DNA from: Actinoplanes liguriensis
GTDB lineage: Bacteria; Actinomycetota; Actinomycetes; Mycobacteriales; Micromonosporaceae
Direction: 5' to 3'
DNA: 7,628 nt
Assembly (NCBI GenBank): GCA_000715855.1
Contig: KL571197.1
Span: 45,198-52,825, forward strand
Below the pieces are notes generated by a model that was not told the origin of the DNA, ran no database searches, and worked only from the letters and a program-made list of their open reading frames with translations. The position numbers were made by a program, and so were the translations under genes. This document shows, piece by piece, positions 1 through 5,828 of this stretch; the first letter of the stretch is position 1; the number at the start of each line of letters is the position of its first letter.

Positions 1-2
1 TC

Positions 3-56
3 ATCGGCCTGTGGTGGATCTGGCGCCGCCGCCCCACCCCCACCAACCCCACGTGA
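3..56 (+). CDS. C-terminal tail of a probable membrane protein (5' part outside window)
   Basis: The frame beginning at base 3 reads IGLWWIWRRRPTPTNPT and ends at the TGA at 54-56. A short Trp/Ile-rich hydrophobic stretch followed directly by three arginines and a Pro/Thr tail looks like the end of a last transmembrane helix with a cytoplasmic positively charged anchor. This is a common way for actinobacterial membrane or surface proteins to end. The start and the body of the gene lie upstream of the window, so no family can be named. A second frame (from base 1) also stays open for about 530 bases, but it reads as Pro/Thr/Arg low-complexity across tandem repeats and is less convincing. The call rests on 17 residues only. 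Confidence 0.4.
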   Translation: MGLWWIWRRRPTPTNPT

Positions 57-59
57 CCC

Positions 60-91
60 ACTGACCCACCGAGCCACTGACCCACCGAGCT
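60..91. repeat. 16-bp tandem duplication
   Basis: ACTGACCCACCGAGCC at 60-75 is followed at once by a second copy at 76-91 that differs only in its last base. It sits just behind the stop codon of the plus-strand tail and directly before the 25-bp repeats, so it may belong to the same slippage-prone tract. Confidence 0.75.
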
Positions 92-117
92 CGACACCAC
101 CGCCGGCCCAACCCGGC

Positions 118-317
118 ACCGTCGCTCACCGCAGAGCCGGCACCAGCCCACCCTTAGACCCGGCACCACCGGCCACTCACAAACCCGACATCACCGGCCA
201 CCCGCAACCGCCGCACCACCGGCCACCCGCAAACCCGACACCACCGGTCACCCGCAGACCCGACACCACAACGCCACAGCAGACCTGACGCCACAGCGCA
301 CCCGCGAGCCAGGCCAT
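118..317. repeat. 25-bp tandem repeat (minisatellite), decaying at both ends
   Basis: Four contiguous 25-bp units lie at 168-192, 193-217, 218-242 and 243-267. Each starts ACCGG(C/T)CAC and mostly ends CCGACA(C/T)C. Unit 3 differs from units 1, 2 and 4 at three, four and two positions. The same 25-bp register continues with weaker matches upstream (143-167, perhaps 118-142) and downstream (268-292, 293-317), so the array is older and longer than its clean core. Spacing is contiguous with no spacers, so it is not a CRISPR. A 25-bp unit is not a multiple of three, which argues against a coding repeat. The strand is C-rich with few G. Confidence 0.8.
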
Positions 318-486
318 CCACGCCGTCCAACCGCCGGCCAGGCCCGGCTGCCCAATGCCGACCAGGCCCTGGCGCCACTACCTCAACCGCCGGCGGGACC
401 TGTCAGCGCCACTCCCGCGACTCGCCCGTACCGCATTCCGGACACCGGCTCCCGCCGCCGGTCGCATGCCCCCTCGACACTGCCAG

Positions 487-632
487 CCAGCCGGCACCGG
501 CTGGACCCGAAAGTGGTTATGAAACCTCTATAACCACGCTGCAGCCCAGCCGGGCAGCGCCAGCTGGGGCTGGCCGTGGTTATGAGCCCCGCATAACCAC
601 GCTGCAGCCCAGCCGAGGGCGACCGGCTGGGC
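487..632. repeat. Alternating inverted repeats with 63-bp period (REP-like cluster or bidirectional terminator)
   Basis: Two hairpin types alternate. Type A arms are CCAGCCGG/CCGGCTGG at 487-494 and 497-504, an imperfect copy around 545-573, and GCCCAGCC/GGCTGGGC at 607-614 and 625-632. Type B arms are GTGGTTAT/ATAACCAC at 513-520 and 530-537, and again at 576-583 and 593-600, both with 9-nt loops of different sequence. The two B hairpins are exactly 63 bp apart and each is followed by the same 15 bases (GCTGCAGCCCAGCCG). A degenerate third B start may lie near 636. The arms are kept while the loops differ, so the inverted structure seems to be what is maintained. Lying between convergent genes, it could stop transcription from both sides. 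There is no U-tract. Confidence 0.7.
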
Positions 633-773
633 CTAGTGGTGGTTTTCGGGCTGGCCGGCGGTGATGCGGCTTCGCCCGTGTGCGGTGTTAGCCGAGACCG
701 CTCGCGAGGGGCGCCGACCAGCGAAAACGCCTGCCGATCGGCATGATCATCGACTGACGGCTCGCCTCGAAAG

Positions 774-799
774 TTATCCACACCAGCGGGTTGTCCACA
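774..799 (+). promoter_or_regulatory. Two DnaA-box-like 9-mers
   Basis: TTATCCACA at 774-782 is an exact match to the classical DnaA box, and TTGTCCACA at 791-799 matches the form favoured in GC-rich actinobacteria. Both face the same way and their starts are 17 bp apart. Two boxes without an AT-rich unwinding region or dnaA/dnaN nearby do not make an origin. A DnaA-titration or regulatory site, or chance, are the remaining options. Confidence 0.45.
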
Positions 800-859
800 G
801 GGCACCTGCGAGCCCCTGCCGTTTCGATTCACACTGATGCCAGCGGAGGTGGCTCCCCA

Positions 860-889
860 GGGTGGGTGGGTCGTGTGGGTTGGGCGGGG
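860..889 (+). other. G-quadruplex-forming motif
   Basis: Six runs of three or four guanines occur in 30 bases (starting at 860, 864, 868, 877, 882 and 886). The first four are separated by loops of 1, 1 and 6 nt, which satisfies the usual G3+L1-7 pattern. The G-rich strand is the plus strand, a few bases beyond the stop codon of the minus-strand NTF2-like gene, so it is the template strand for that transcript. Confidence 0.55.
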
Positions 890-895
890 TGATCT

Positions 896-1294
896 TCAGG
901 CTGTGCGTGGTGACTCGTGGTTGAGGTAGAGGACGATCTGCAAGCGGTTGCCGTCGTCGTGGAGCAGGTAGGACGAGGCCATCGGGACCGGATCACCTCC
1001 GGTCAGGCGGGGTGCCGTCCATTCTGTCCGGACCAGCACATAGTGCTCATCCCATTGCGTCGTGGTGAGACCGGTCAGTTGTGCGCGGCCGATTCCCAGG
1101 TTCGCGAACATCTGCGCGCGACGGGGCAGCGCCCGCAGGAAGTCGGCCCGGCTGGCCGGCCGTGCGCCGGTGGCGTCCGCGACCAGGAACTGCTCGGCGA
1201 AGTGTCCGCCGATCCCGCCGCCATCGTCGGCCTGACTGCCTGCCTCGCTGCTGAGCTGGGTGAACGTCTCGAAGAACTGCTCGACTCTGCCCAC
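896..1294 (-). CDS. NTF2/SnoaL-like domain protein
   Basis: A 132-residue protein with the layout of small NTF2-fold (SnoaL-like) proteins: an N-terminal helix (VEQFFETF, about residues 4-11), a middle segment ending in the repeated strands GLTTTQWDEHYVLVRTEWTA, and a final strand pair SSYLLHDDG / LQIVLYLNHE. The Trp-Asp-x-His-Tyr-x-Leu-Val-Arg-Thr strand and the closing LYLNHE are typical of the actinobacterial group. Members form cone-shaped barrels that act as small enzymes or ligand binders. The substrate here is not predictable. I chose GTG at 1294 because GGAGG (1307-1303) lies 8 nt upstream. A TTG start at 1333 would add 13 residues but would sit inside a strong leader hairpin. The gene follows the ligase gene by 142 nt and has its own promoter candidate, so it is probably a separate unit. 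Confidence 0.75.
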   Translation of the reverse strand: MGRVEQFFETFTQLSSEAGSQADDGGGIGGHFAEQFLVADATGARPASRADFLRALPRRAQMFANLGIGRAQLTGLTTTQWDEHYVLVRTEWTAPRLTGGDPVPMASSYLLHDDGNRLQIVLYLNHESPRTA

Positions 1295-1319
1295 GGGAGC
1301 AACCTCCAGAAATGCGAAC

Positions 1320-1347
1320 GGCGCCGCTCCCAACCGAGAGCGACGCC
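1320..1347 (-). ncRNA. Strong hairpin in the leader of the NTF2-like gene
   Basis: In the minus-strand RNA, GGCGTCGCTCTC and GGGAGCGGCGCC pair over 12 bp around a GGUU loop, with two G-U pairs and no mismatch. In the opposite RNA those two pairs would be A-C mismatches, so the structure is built for the minus transcript. It lies between the predicted -10 (1379-1374) and the ribosome binding site (1307-1303). It could act as a leader structure that affects mRNA stability or translation, or as a terminator for read-through from the ligase gene, although no U-run follows. Confidence 0.5.
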
Positions 1348-1373
1348 GACCACACTAGGCAGCTTCCCGGTAA

Positions 1374-1402
1374 ATCATACCAGTTTGTCTATTTGATAGC
1401 CA
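1374..1402 (-). promoter_or_regulatory. Extended -10 promoter candidate for the NTF2-like gene
   Basis: On the minus strand the sequence TGGTATGAT (1382-1374) is an extended -10 element (TGn plus TATGAT). The -35 position 17 bp upstream reads TGGCTA and is weak, as is usual with extended -10 promoters. The surrounding stretch (about 1365-1410) is clearly more AT-rich than the rest of the window. Transcription from here would give a leader of about 70 nt containing the 12-bp hairpin. Confidence 0.45.
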
Positions 1403-1436
1403 GTACCTCATGGTTCGACCGGAATAGACCGAAAGG

Positions 1437-2903
1437 TCAGTTCTCCGACTCGATGGCGTGCGGCAAGAAGTTGCAGTTGTTCTTGGTGACCAGGCCCTCG
1501 ACGCCGATTCCCTCGCGGATGCCCATCCCGGCCGGCTCGCCGTCGATCAGCCACGACCCGATCATCGGGTGCACCGTGCCCTCCAGCCCGTCGAAGGACG
1601 GCAGCTCGCAGAGCTCCTGCACGATGTAGCGCCCGTCCGACCCGTACTCCGATGGATTGTCGATGATCGGAGTTCCGTCACGGACCAGGGTGACCGAGCC
1701 ACCCTCGCGACCCCAGACCGGCTTTTTCGCGTACGACGTGAGCTCCTTCGCCCCGGACGACTCCGCGAAGTAGGCCGGCAGCAGGTATTTTCCGCGCGAC
1801 GGGTCCGAGCCGAACAGTTTCCACAGCACGGGGAGCAGCGCCTTGTTGCCGAGCAGCGCGGCCTTGTACGGCGGCTCGATCCACACCGTGCCGCGTTTCG
1901 CCGGGTCGGCCATGTTGCGGAAGAAGGCCTTGCCGCCCTCTTCGTGCCAGAACCACTCCCACGGGTAGAGCATGAAGATCACGTCGATCGGCTGTGCCTC
2001 GTGTTCCCGGCCGGGGGCGGGGACGAACACCACCCGGTCGCCGGCGACGTCCCAGCCGATCTGGCTCATGGCGATCAGCTCGACCGGGAATCCGGCTTCC
2101 TCGGCCGTGGCCATCAGGTAGGCCGCGTTCATCCGGTCCTCGCCGGAAGTGTCCGACGTCTCGTACGCAAAAAAGATCTTGGGTTTTTCCGGGAGCCAGG
2201 GACGGGCCTCGCGCAGCTTGGCGATGTTGCGCCGCCACGCGCCGGGCTCGGCCGGCTCACCACCTGGCGTGGCCTCCCAGCCGACCAGACGATCGTGAAT
2301 GGAGTTCCACTGCCGCCACTCGTGCCGGGTCACGCCGGTCTGGTCCATCCAGTGCCATTGGATCACCGCGGCCTCGACCAGCGACGTCGGCGTCTGCGCG
2401 TTGAACTCCAGCAGTCGCGGCGTGCTGCCGGCCCCGTTGTACCAGAGGTCGAAGCGCCCGTAGACGCTCGGCGAGAAGTCCGGCGTCTGCATCGGCGTGC
2501 GCATGTCCGGATCTTTGTCGTAGTGCGTCCACGTCTCCGCGTCGCCGTCGAACCAGGTCCGGATGATCTGCTCGTGCGCGTATTCCGGGATGCCGATCCG
2601 GCTCAGGAAACACGCCTCCGGCGTGCAGATCGAGGACATGAAACCCCGCCTGCGGCCTTCGACGGTACGTCGTGGGCACTGCTCGACCATCCAGTCGCCG
2701 GCCTCGAGGCACATGTCGTAGAGCGTCGCCGTGGCGGTCTCGAGCTCTTCGATCTCGCCCGCGGTGAAGTCGTAGTACGGCCCCTCCTGCCAGTACGAGT
2801 ACATCGACCCGTCGGGCAGCACGTCGTCGTTGTACGTCAGCCCGAGACTGAAATTGGTCAGTTTCCAGCCGTCCCGGACCGGACCGTAGGGAATGCGCCG
2901 CAT
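1437..2903 (-). CDS. Glutathionylspermidine-synthetase-like ATP-grasp ligase (YgiC/YjfC type)
   Basis: A 488-residue protein carrying the GspS-type C-terminal ATP-grasp domain: FDLWYNG (151-157), PRLLEFNAQTPTSLVEA (162-178), the nucleotide/Mg segment KKPVWGREGGSV (393-404), GSWLIDGEPAGMGIREG (449-465) and the ending NFLPHAI (478-484). There is no N-terminal amidase domain, so it resembles stand-alone YgiC/YjfC, which are near 390 residues; the extra length is spread through the N-terminal half. The family joins a carboxylate to an amine at the cost of ATP, classically the glycine carboxylate of glutathione to spermidine. Actinobacteria mostly make mycothiol, so another acceptor is likely. It starts with ATG 7 nt after the stop of the small lipoprotein gene, with a weak GGTGGA site, an arrangement like ygiB-ygiC. 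Family assignment is firm, the reaction is not known. Confidence 0.9.
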   Translation of the reverse strand: MRRIPYGPVRDGWKLTNFSLGLTYNDDVLPDGSMYSYWQEGPYYDFTAGEIEELETATATLYDMCLEAGDWMVEQCPRRTVEGRRRGFMSSICTPEACFLSRIGIPEYAHEQIIRTWFDGDAETWTHYDKDPDMRTPMQTPDFSPSVYGRFDLWYNGAGSTPRLLEFNAQTPTSLVEAAVIQWHWMDQTGVTRHEWRQWNSIHDRLVGWEATPGGEPAEPGAWRRNIAKLREARPWLPEKPKIFFAYETSDTSGEDRMNAAYLMATAEEAGFPVELIAMSQIGWDVAGDRVVFVPAPGREHEAQPIDVIFMLYPWEWFWHEEGGKAFFRNMADPAKRGTVWIEPPYKAALLGNKALLPVLWKLFGSDPSRGKYLLPAYFAESSGAKELTSYAKKPVWGREGGSVTLVRDGTPIIDNPSEYGSDGRYIVQELCELPSFDGLEGTVHPMIGSWLIDGEPAGMGIREGIGVEGLVTKNNCNFLPHAIESEN

Positions 2904-2910
2904 CTAAAGA

Positions 2911-3327
2911 TCATCCACCCGAGGAGCCGTGACCCGAGGAGCCCTTGCTGCCGCTTCCACCCTTGCCGACCACGCCGGTCTTGACCGTTCCGTTGCCGAC
3001 CCGGCCGGTCGGCGGCAGCCCGTAGGTGCTGCGAGAGGCCGCGTCGTTGTACGCGAAGCGGCTGCCGCCGGAGGGCAGTTTCTGACCCACGCGATAACCG
3101 GACCGGTAATTCGGCGAGTGGTAGATGTAATACCCGCCACCACCGTAGTACCCGCCGCCGCGGCTGTCGTCGCAATAGTCCTCGTCGACGATCACACCGT
3201 TCTCGTCGGCGCAGTAGAAACCTTCGTCGTGATAGCGGTCGTTGTCACAAGCCGCCGTGCCGCCCGCCGCGAGCAGCAGGAATGTGCTGGTCAGCGACAC
3301 GCTGCGGGAGCTCATGCGTCGGTTCAT
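2911..3327 (-). CDS. Small Gly/Tyr-rich putative lipoprotein, YgiB-like partner of the ligase
   Basis: The 138-residue product has a basic start (MNRRMSSRSV), a hydrophobic stretch (about 11-23) and a Cys at 27 in GGTAAC, an imperfect lipobox. Two more cysteines (39, 52) lie in an acidic segment, FYCADENG...DEDYCDD. A Gly/Tyr tract follows (57-68), then a Gly/Ser/Lys tail ending GHGSSGG. I read it as an exported, probably lipid-anchored small protein. I cannot place it in a family by sequence alone. Its position just before a YgiC-like ligase, the signal peptide, and the low-complexity Gly-rich C-terminus match the style of YgiB/YjfM (DUF1190). Start is uncertain: GTG 3330, ATG 3327 and ATG 3315 are possible. 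AAGAAG lies too close for 3327, but a weak CTGGCA-17-TACAAA promoter would place a leaderless start there. The SDR gene ends 36 nt upstream. Confidence 0.7.
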   Translation of the reverse strand: MNRRMSSRSVSLTSTFLLLAAGGTAACDNDRYHDEGFYCADENGVIVDEDYCDDSRGGGYYGGGGYYIYHSPNYRSGYRVGQKLPSGGSRFAYNDAASRSTYGLPPTGRVGNGTVKTGVVGKGGSGSKGSSGHGSSGG

Positions 3328-3363
3328 CACTTCTTTGTAGCCGCTTTCAGCAAGTTGCCAGCA

Positions 3364-4128
3364 CTAGTCTCTGGGCCCGCCGGCCACATAAATCACCTGA
3401 CCGGACACGAATCCGGCACCCTCGCTCGCGAGGAACGAGACGGTGTTCGCCACATCCTCGGGACGGCCCGCGCGGGCCACCGGGATCTGACCGATCGACG
3501 CCTTCTCGAAGTCGGCGAAGTCCACGCCCATCCGCGCCGCGGTGGCCCGGGTCATGTCGGTGACGATGAATCCGGGCGCGACCGCGTTCGCGGTGATGCC
3601 GAACTTGCCCAGCTCGATCGCCAGCGTCTTGGTGAAGCCCTGCAGGCCGGCCTTCGCCGCCGCGTAGTTGGCCTGACCGCGATTGCCCAGCGCCGAGGTG
3701 CTCGACAGGCTGACGATCCGGCCGAAGCCCGCGTCCACCATGTGCTTCTGGACCGCGCGGCTGAACAGGAACGAGCCCTTCAGGTGCACGCTCATCACGA
3801 TGTCCCAGTCCTCGTCGGTCATCTTGAAGAGCAGGTTGTCGCGGAGCACTCCGGCGTTGTTGACCAGGACGGTGGGCGGGCCGAGCTCGGCCACGACCCG
3901 CTCCACCGCGGCGGTCACCTGTTCCGGCTTCGAGACGTCGGCGCCGATCGCGACCGCGGTGCCGCCGGCGTCGTGGATCGCGGTGACCGTGTTCGCACAT
4001 GCGCCCTCGTCGAGGTCGACGACCGCCACGGCGAGGCCGTCCGCGGCCAGCTTGAGCGCGATCGCCTCACCGATGCCGCGCGCGGCTCCGGTGACGATGG
4101 CGATCCTCGACGATGCGGACTGCGACAC
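3364..4128 (-). CDS. Short-chain dehydrogenase/reductase, FabG-like
   Basis: A 254-residue classical SDR. It shows the cofactor motif TGAARGIG (13-20), an Asp at the end of the second strand (VVDLDEG, Asp38) that favours NAD(H), GADV (62-65), NNAG (90-93), and the catalytic Ser142, Tyr155 and Lys159 (YAAAK). It ends with the usual GQVIYVAGG. The Asn of the SDR tetrad is His115 (VHLKGSF), as in multifunctional-enzyme-type 3-hydroxyacyl-CoA dehydrogenases, so a 3-oxoacyl or 3-hydroxyacyl thioester is a plausible substrate, but specificity cannot be read. I chose GTG at 4128 because GGGAGG (4139-4134) lies 5 nt upstream and the fold begins seven residues later. The frame stays open to 4209 into the GH13 gene, but without a ribosome site. 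The gene follows the GH13 stop by 53 nt. Confidence 0.9.
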   Translation of the reverse strand: MSQSASSRIAIVTGAARGIGEAIALKLAADGLAVAVVDLDEGACANTVTAIHDAGGTAVAIGADVSKPEQVTAAVERVVAELGPPTVLVNNAGVLRDNLLFKMTDEDWDIVMSVHLKGSFLFSRAVQKHMVDAGFGRIVSLSSTSALGNRGQANYAAAKAGLQGFTKTLAIELGKFGITANAVAPGFIVTDMTRATAARMGVDFADFEKASIGQIPVARAGRPEDVANTVSFLASEGAGFVSGQVIYVAGGPRD

Positions 4129-4161
4129 TGCGGCCTCCCGGTGTGATCTTCGCTGCTCCTG

Positions 4162-4181
4162 ACGGGTGACTCTAAACCCGT
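4162..4181 (-). terminator. Short hairpin directly after the GH13 stop codon
   Basis: ACGGGT and ACCCGT (6 bp, perfect) flank an 8-nt loop and begin at the base next to the GH13 stop codon. No U-tract follows and the stem is short, so it is at most a weak attenuator or an mRNA-processing or 3'-end protection element between the GH13 and SDR genes. Confidence 0.25.
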
Positions 4182-5828
4182 TCAGACCGTTCTGCGCAGG
4201 CGGATCCACCGGTATCCGTAGCCGGCCACCTTGAGATCGGCGAGTTTGCCCGGATCCGGGTACTCCCGGTCGGCCAGCACGTCGTTGGGCTGCTCCGACT
4301 CGTCCTCGACGCTGCTCAGGTCGACCGTCACGTCATCCTTGCCGAGGTTGTGCAGGAACAGCATCGTCCCGGTGTGCGAGTCGGCGCGGTGCACGAGCAG
4401 ACCCTTGGGCGCGGGCACGTCGACGTACATGCACGTGCCGGCGCCGATCTCGGGCGCCTCGCGGAGTGTGCGGATCATCCGCTCGAACCAGGAGAGCAGC
4501 GAGGACGGGTCGTGCCGCTGCAGGGTCACGTTGACCCGTTCGTACCCGAAATCGCCGTCCGTGACGACCGGGCGCACCAGCTGATCCGCGGCGGCGGTGG
4601 AGAACCCGGCGTTGGGCAGGCCGTTCCACTGCATCGGGGTCCGGATAGCGTCCCGGCCCTCCAGCGCGAGGTCGTCGCCCATGCCGATCTCCTCGCCGTA
4701 CCTCAGCACCGGGGTTCCCCGAAGGCTGAACTGCAGCGCGTACGCCAATTCGAGCCGCCGCCGATCGTTGCCGAGCATGGGGGCCAGGCGACGCCGGATG
4801 CCCCGGCCGTAGAGCTGCATGTTCTCGTCGGGGCCGAACTTCGCGAAGACGTCCGCGCGCTGCTCGGCCGTGAGGCGCGACAGGTCGATCTCGTCGTGGT
4901 TGCGCAGGAACGTCGCCCACTGACCGCCGGCCGGCAGCGTCGGGGTGTCCCGGAGCCCGTCGATGATCGGCTCCGGATCCTCCCGGGCCAGCGCGAGCAC
5001 CATCTTCGCGTTCAGCATGAAGTCGAACAGCATGTGGATCCGGTTGCCCGAGCCGCCCTCGTCACCGAAGTACGTGACGAGTTGCGCCGGCTCCACATTG
5101 GCCTCGGCGAGCAGCACCGCGTCGCTCTTGCGCCACTGCACGTGCGAGCGCAGCTCGGTGAGGTAGCCGAAGTCCTTCGCCGCGTCCGACTTGCCGGGAA
5201 CGGTCTCCTCGATGATGAACGGCACCGCGTCCATCCGGAACCCGGCGACCCCGAGCTGCAGCCAGAACGCGCAGATCTTCTTGATCTCCGCGCGCACCTC
5301 GGGGTTCTTGATGTTCAGGTCCGGCTGGAACTTGTAGAACCGGTGGTAGTACCAGAGCTTCGCGGTCCGGTCGTAGCTCCAGGTCTCCGCCTGCTCGCCG
5401 GGGAAGACCATGCCCTGGTTGCGGTCCGGCGGCGCGGTCTCGCTCCAGACATACCAATCGCGGTACGGCGAGTCGGGCGACGACCGCGCGGAGACGAACC
5501 ACGGGTGCTTGTCGGAGGTGTGGTTCACGACCAGGTCGATGATCACCTTGATGCCGCGGTTGCCGGCCTGGTGCAGCAGCTCGGCGAAGTCACCGAGGGT
5601 GCCGAAGCGGGGGTCGACGTTGTAGAAGTCGGCCACGTCGTAACCGTCGTCGCGGTCCGGCGAGGGATGGATCGGGTTCAGCCACAGGCAGGTCACACCC
5701 AGCCGGGCCAGATAGTCGAGGCGGCCGATCAGCCCGGGGATGTCGCCGCAGCCGTCACCGTTCGAGTCGGCGAAGGTATCGATGTCGAGGCAGTAGACAA
5801 CCGCCTGCTGGTACCACCGGTCACTCAT
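4182..5828 (-). CDS. GH13 alpha-amylase-family enzyme, trehalose-synthase (TreS)-like
   Basis: A 548-residue GH13 protein. It opens with WYQQAVVYCLDIDTFADSNG, has a TreS-type calcium loop (DSNGDGCGD, 21-29), DLVVNHTS (98-105), nucleophile Asp200 (GFRMDAVPF), acid/base Glu242 (LLAEANVEP), transition-state Asp312 (FLRNHDEID) and GIRRRLAPML (343-352). A C-terminal beta domain follows (about 455-548). The overall pattern follows maltose alpha-D-glucosyltransferase (TreS, maltose to trehalose), slightly shorter than the usual 570-600 residues. Catalytic residues are complete, so it should be an active cytoplasmic glucoside-acting enzyme; isomerase versus hydrolase cannot be decided. No maltokinase, glgE or glgB gene is next to it, unlike typical treS loci. 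Its ATG overlaps the end of the preceding membrane-protein gene by 8 nt, with AAGGG just upstream, implying translational coupling. Upstream regulation probably comes from padR. Confidence 0.9.
   Translation of the reverse strand: MSDRWYQQAVVYCLDIDTFADSNGDGCGDIPGLIGRLDYLARLGVTCLWLNPIHPSPDRDDGYDVADFYNVDPRFGTLGDFAELLHQAGNRGIKVIIDLVVNHTSDKHPWFVSARSSPDSPYRDWYVWSETAPPDRNQGMVFPGEQAETWSYDRTAKLWYYHRFYKFQPDLNIKNPEVRAEIKKICAFWLQLGVAGFRMDAVPFIIEETVPGKSDAAKDFGYLTELRSHVQWRKSDAVLLAEANVEPAQLVTYFGDEGGSGNRIHMLFDFMLNAKMVLALAREDPEPIIDGLRDTPTLPAGGQWATFLRNHDEIDLSRLTAEQRADVFAKFGPDENMQLYGRGIRRRLAPMLGNDRRRLELAYALQFSLRGTPVLRYGEEIGMGDDLALEGRDAIRTPMQWNGLPNAGFSTAAADQLVRPVVTDGDFGYERVNVTLQRHDPSSLLSWFERMIRTLREAPEIGAGTCMYVDVPAPKGLLVHRADSHTGTMLFLHNLGKDDVTVDLSSVEDESEQPNDVLADREYPDPGKLADLKVAGYGYRWIRLRRTV

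Larger units (their letters stand above)
57..895. other. Gene-free convergent intergenic region with repeats
   Basis: About 840 bases lie between the plus-strand tail ending at 56 and the minus-strand gene ending at 896, so both flanking genes point inward and no promoter is expected. I find no credible gene. Open frames exist on both strands (for example minus 832-383), but they run through tandem and inverted repeats, lack a ribosome binding site and have repetitive composition. The region holds a 16-bp doublet, a 25-bp minisatellite, alternating hairpins, short palindromes, two DnaA-box-like 9-mers and a G-run cluster, each listed separately. Bases 57 to about 420 are strikingly C-rich and G-poor on the plus strand. 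Confidence 0.7.

Noticed and set aside
168..267. CRISPR array
   Set aside because: The 25-bp units are contiguous with no unique spacers and no cas gene is present.
1..533. Open plus-strand frame from base 1 reading as a Pro/Thr/Arg-rich protein
   Set aside because: It runs through the 25-bp and 16-bp repeats and the first hairpin with no domain structure, and the overlapping frame ending at 56 gives a better membrane-protein tail.
774..799. Chromosomal origin of replication
   Set aside because: Only two DnaA-like boxes, no AT-rich unwinding element, and no dnaA, dnaN or rpmH nearby.
383..832. Minus-strand open frame of 149 codons with a duplicated AGLQRGY segment
   Set aside because: The repeated peptide is only the translation of the 63-bp hairpin repeats. 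It also covers both DnaA-like boxes and lacks a ribosome binding site before its GTG.
1556..1570. ACCCGATCATCGGGT palindrome sharing the 11-bp core CCGATCATCGG with the PadR operator
   Set aside because: It lies inside the ligase coding sequence where the conserved Pro-Met-Ile-Gly codons dictate the core, and it lacks the ATATA flanks of the operator.
1458..2984. Long plus-strand open frame (about 508 codons) opposite the ATP-grasp ligase
   Set aside because: It is the GC-rich antisense shadow of a gene with clear family motifs. Its translation is Arg/Val/Leu/His-rich with no recognisable domain.
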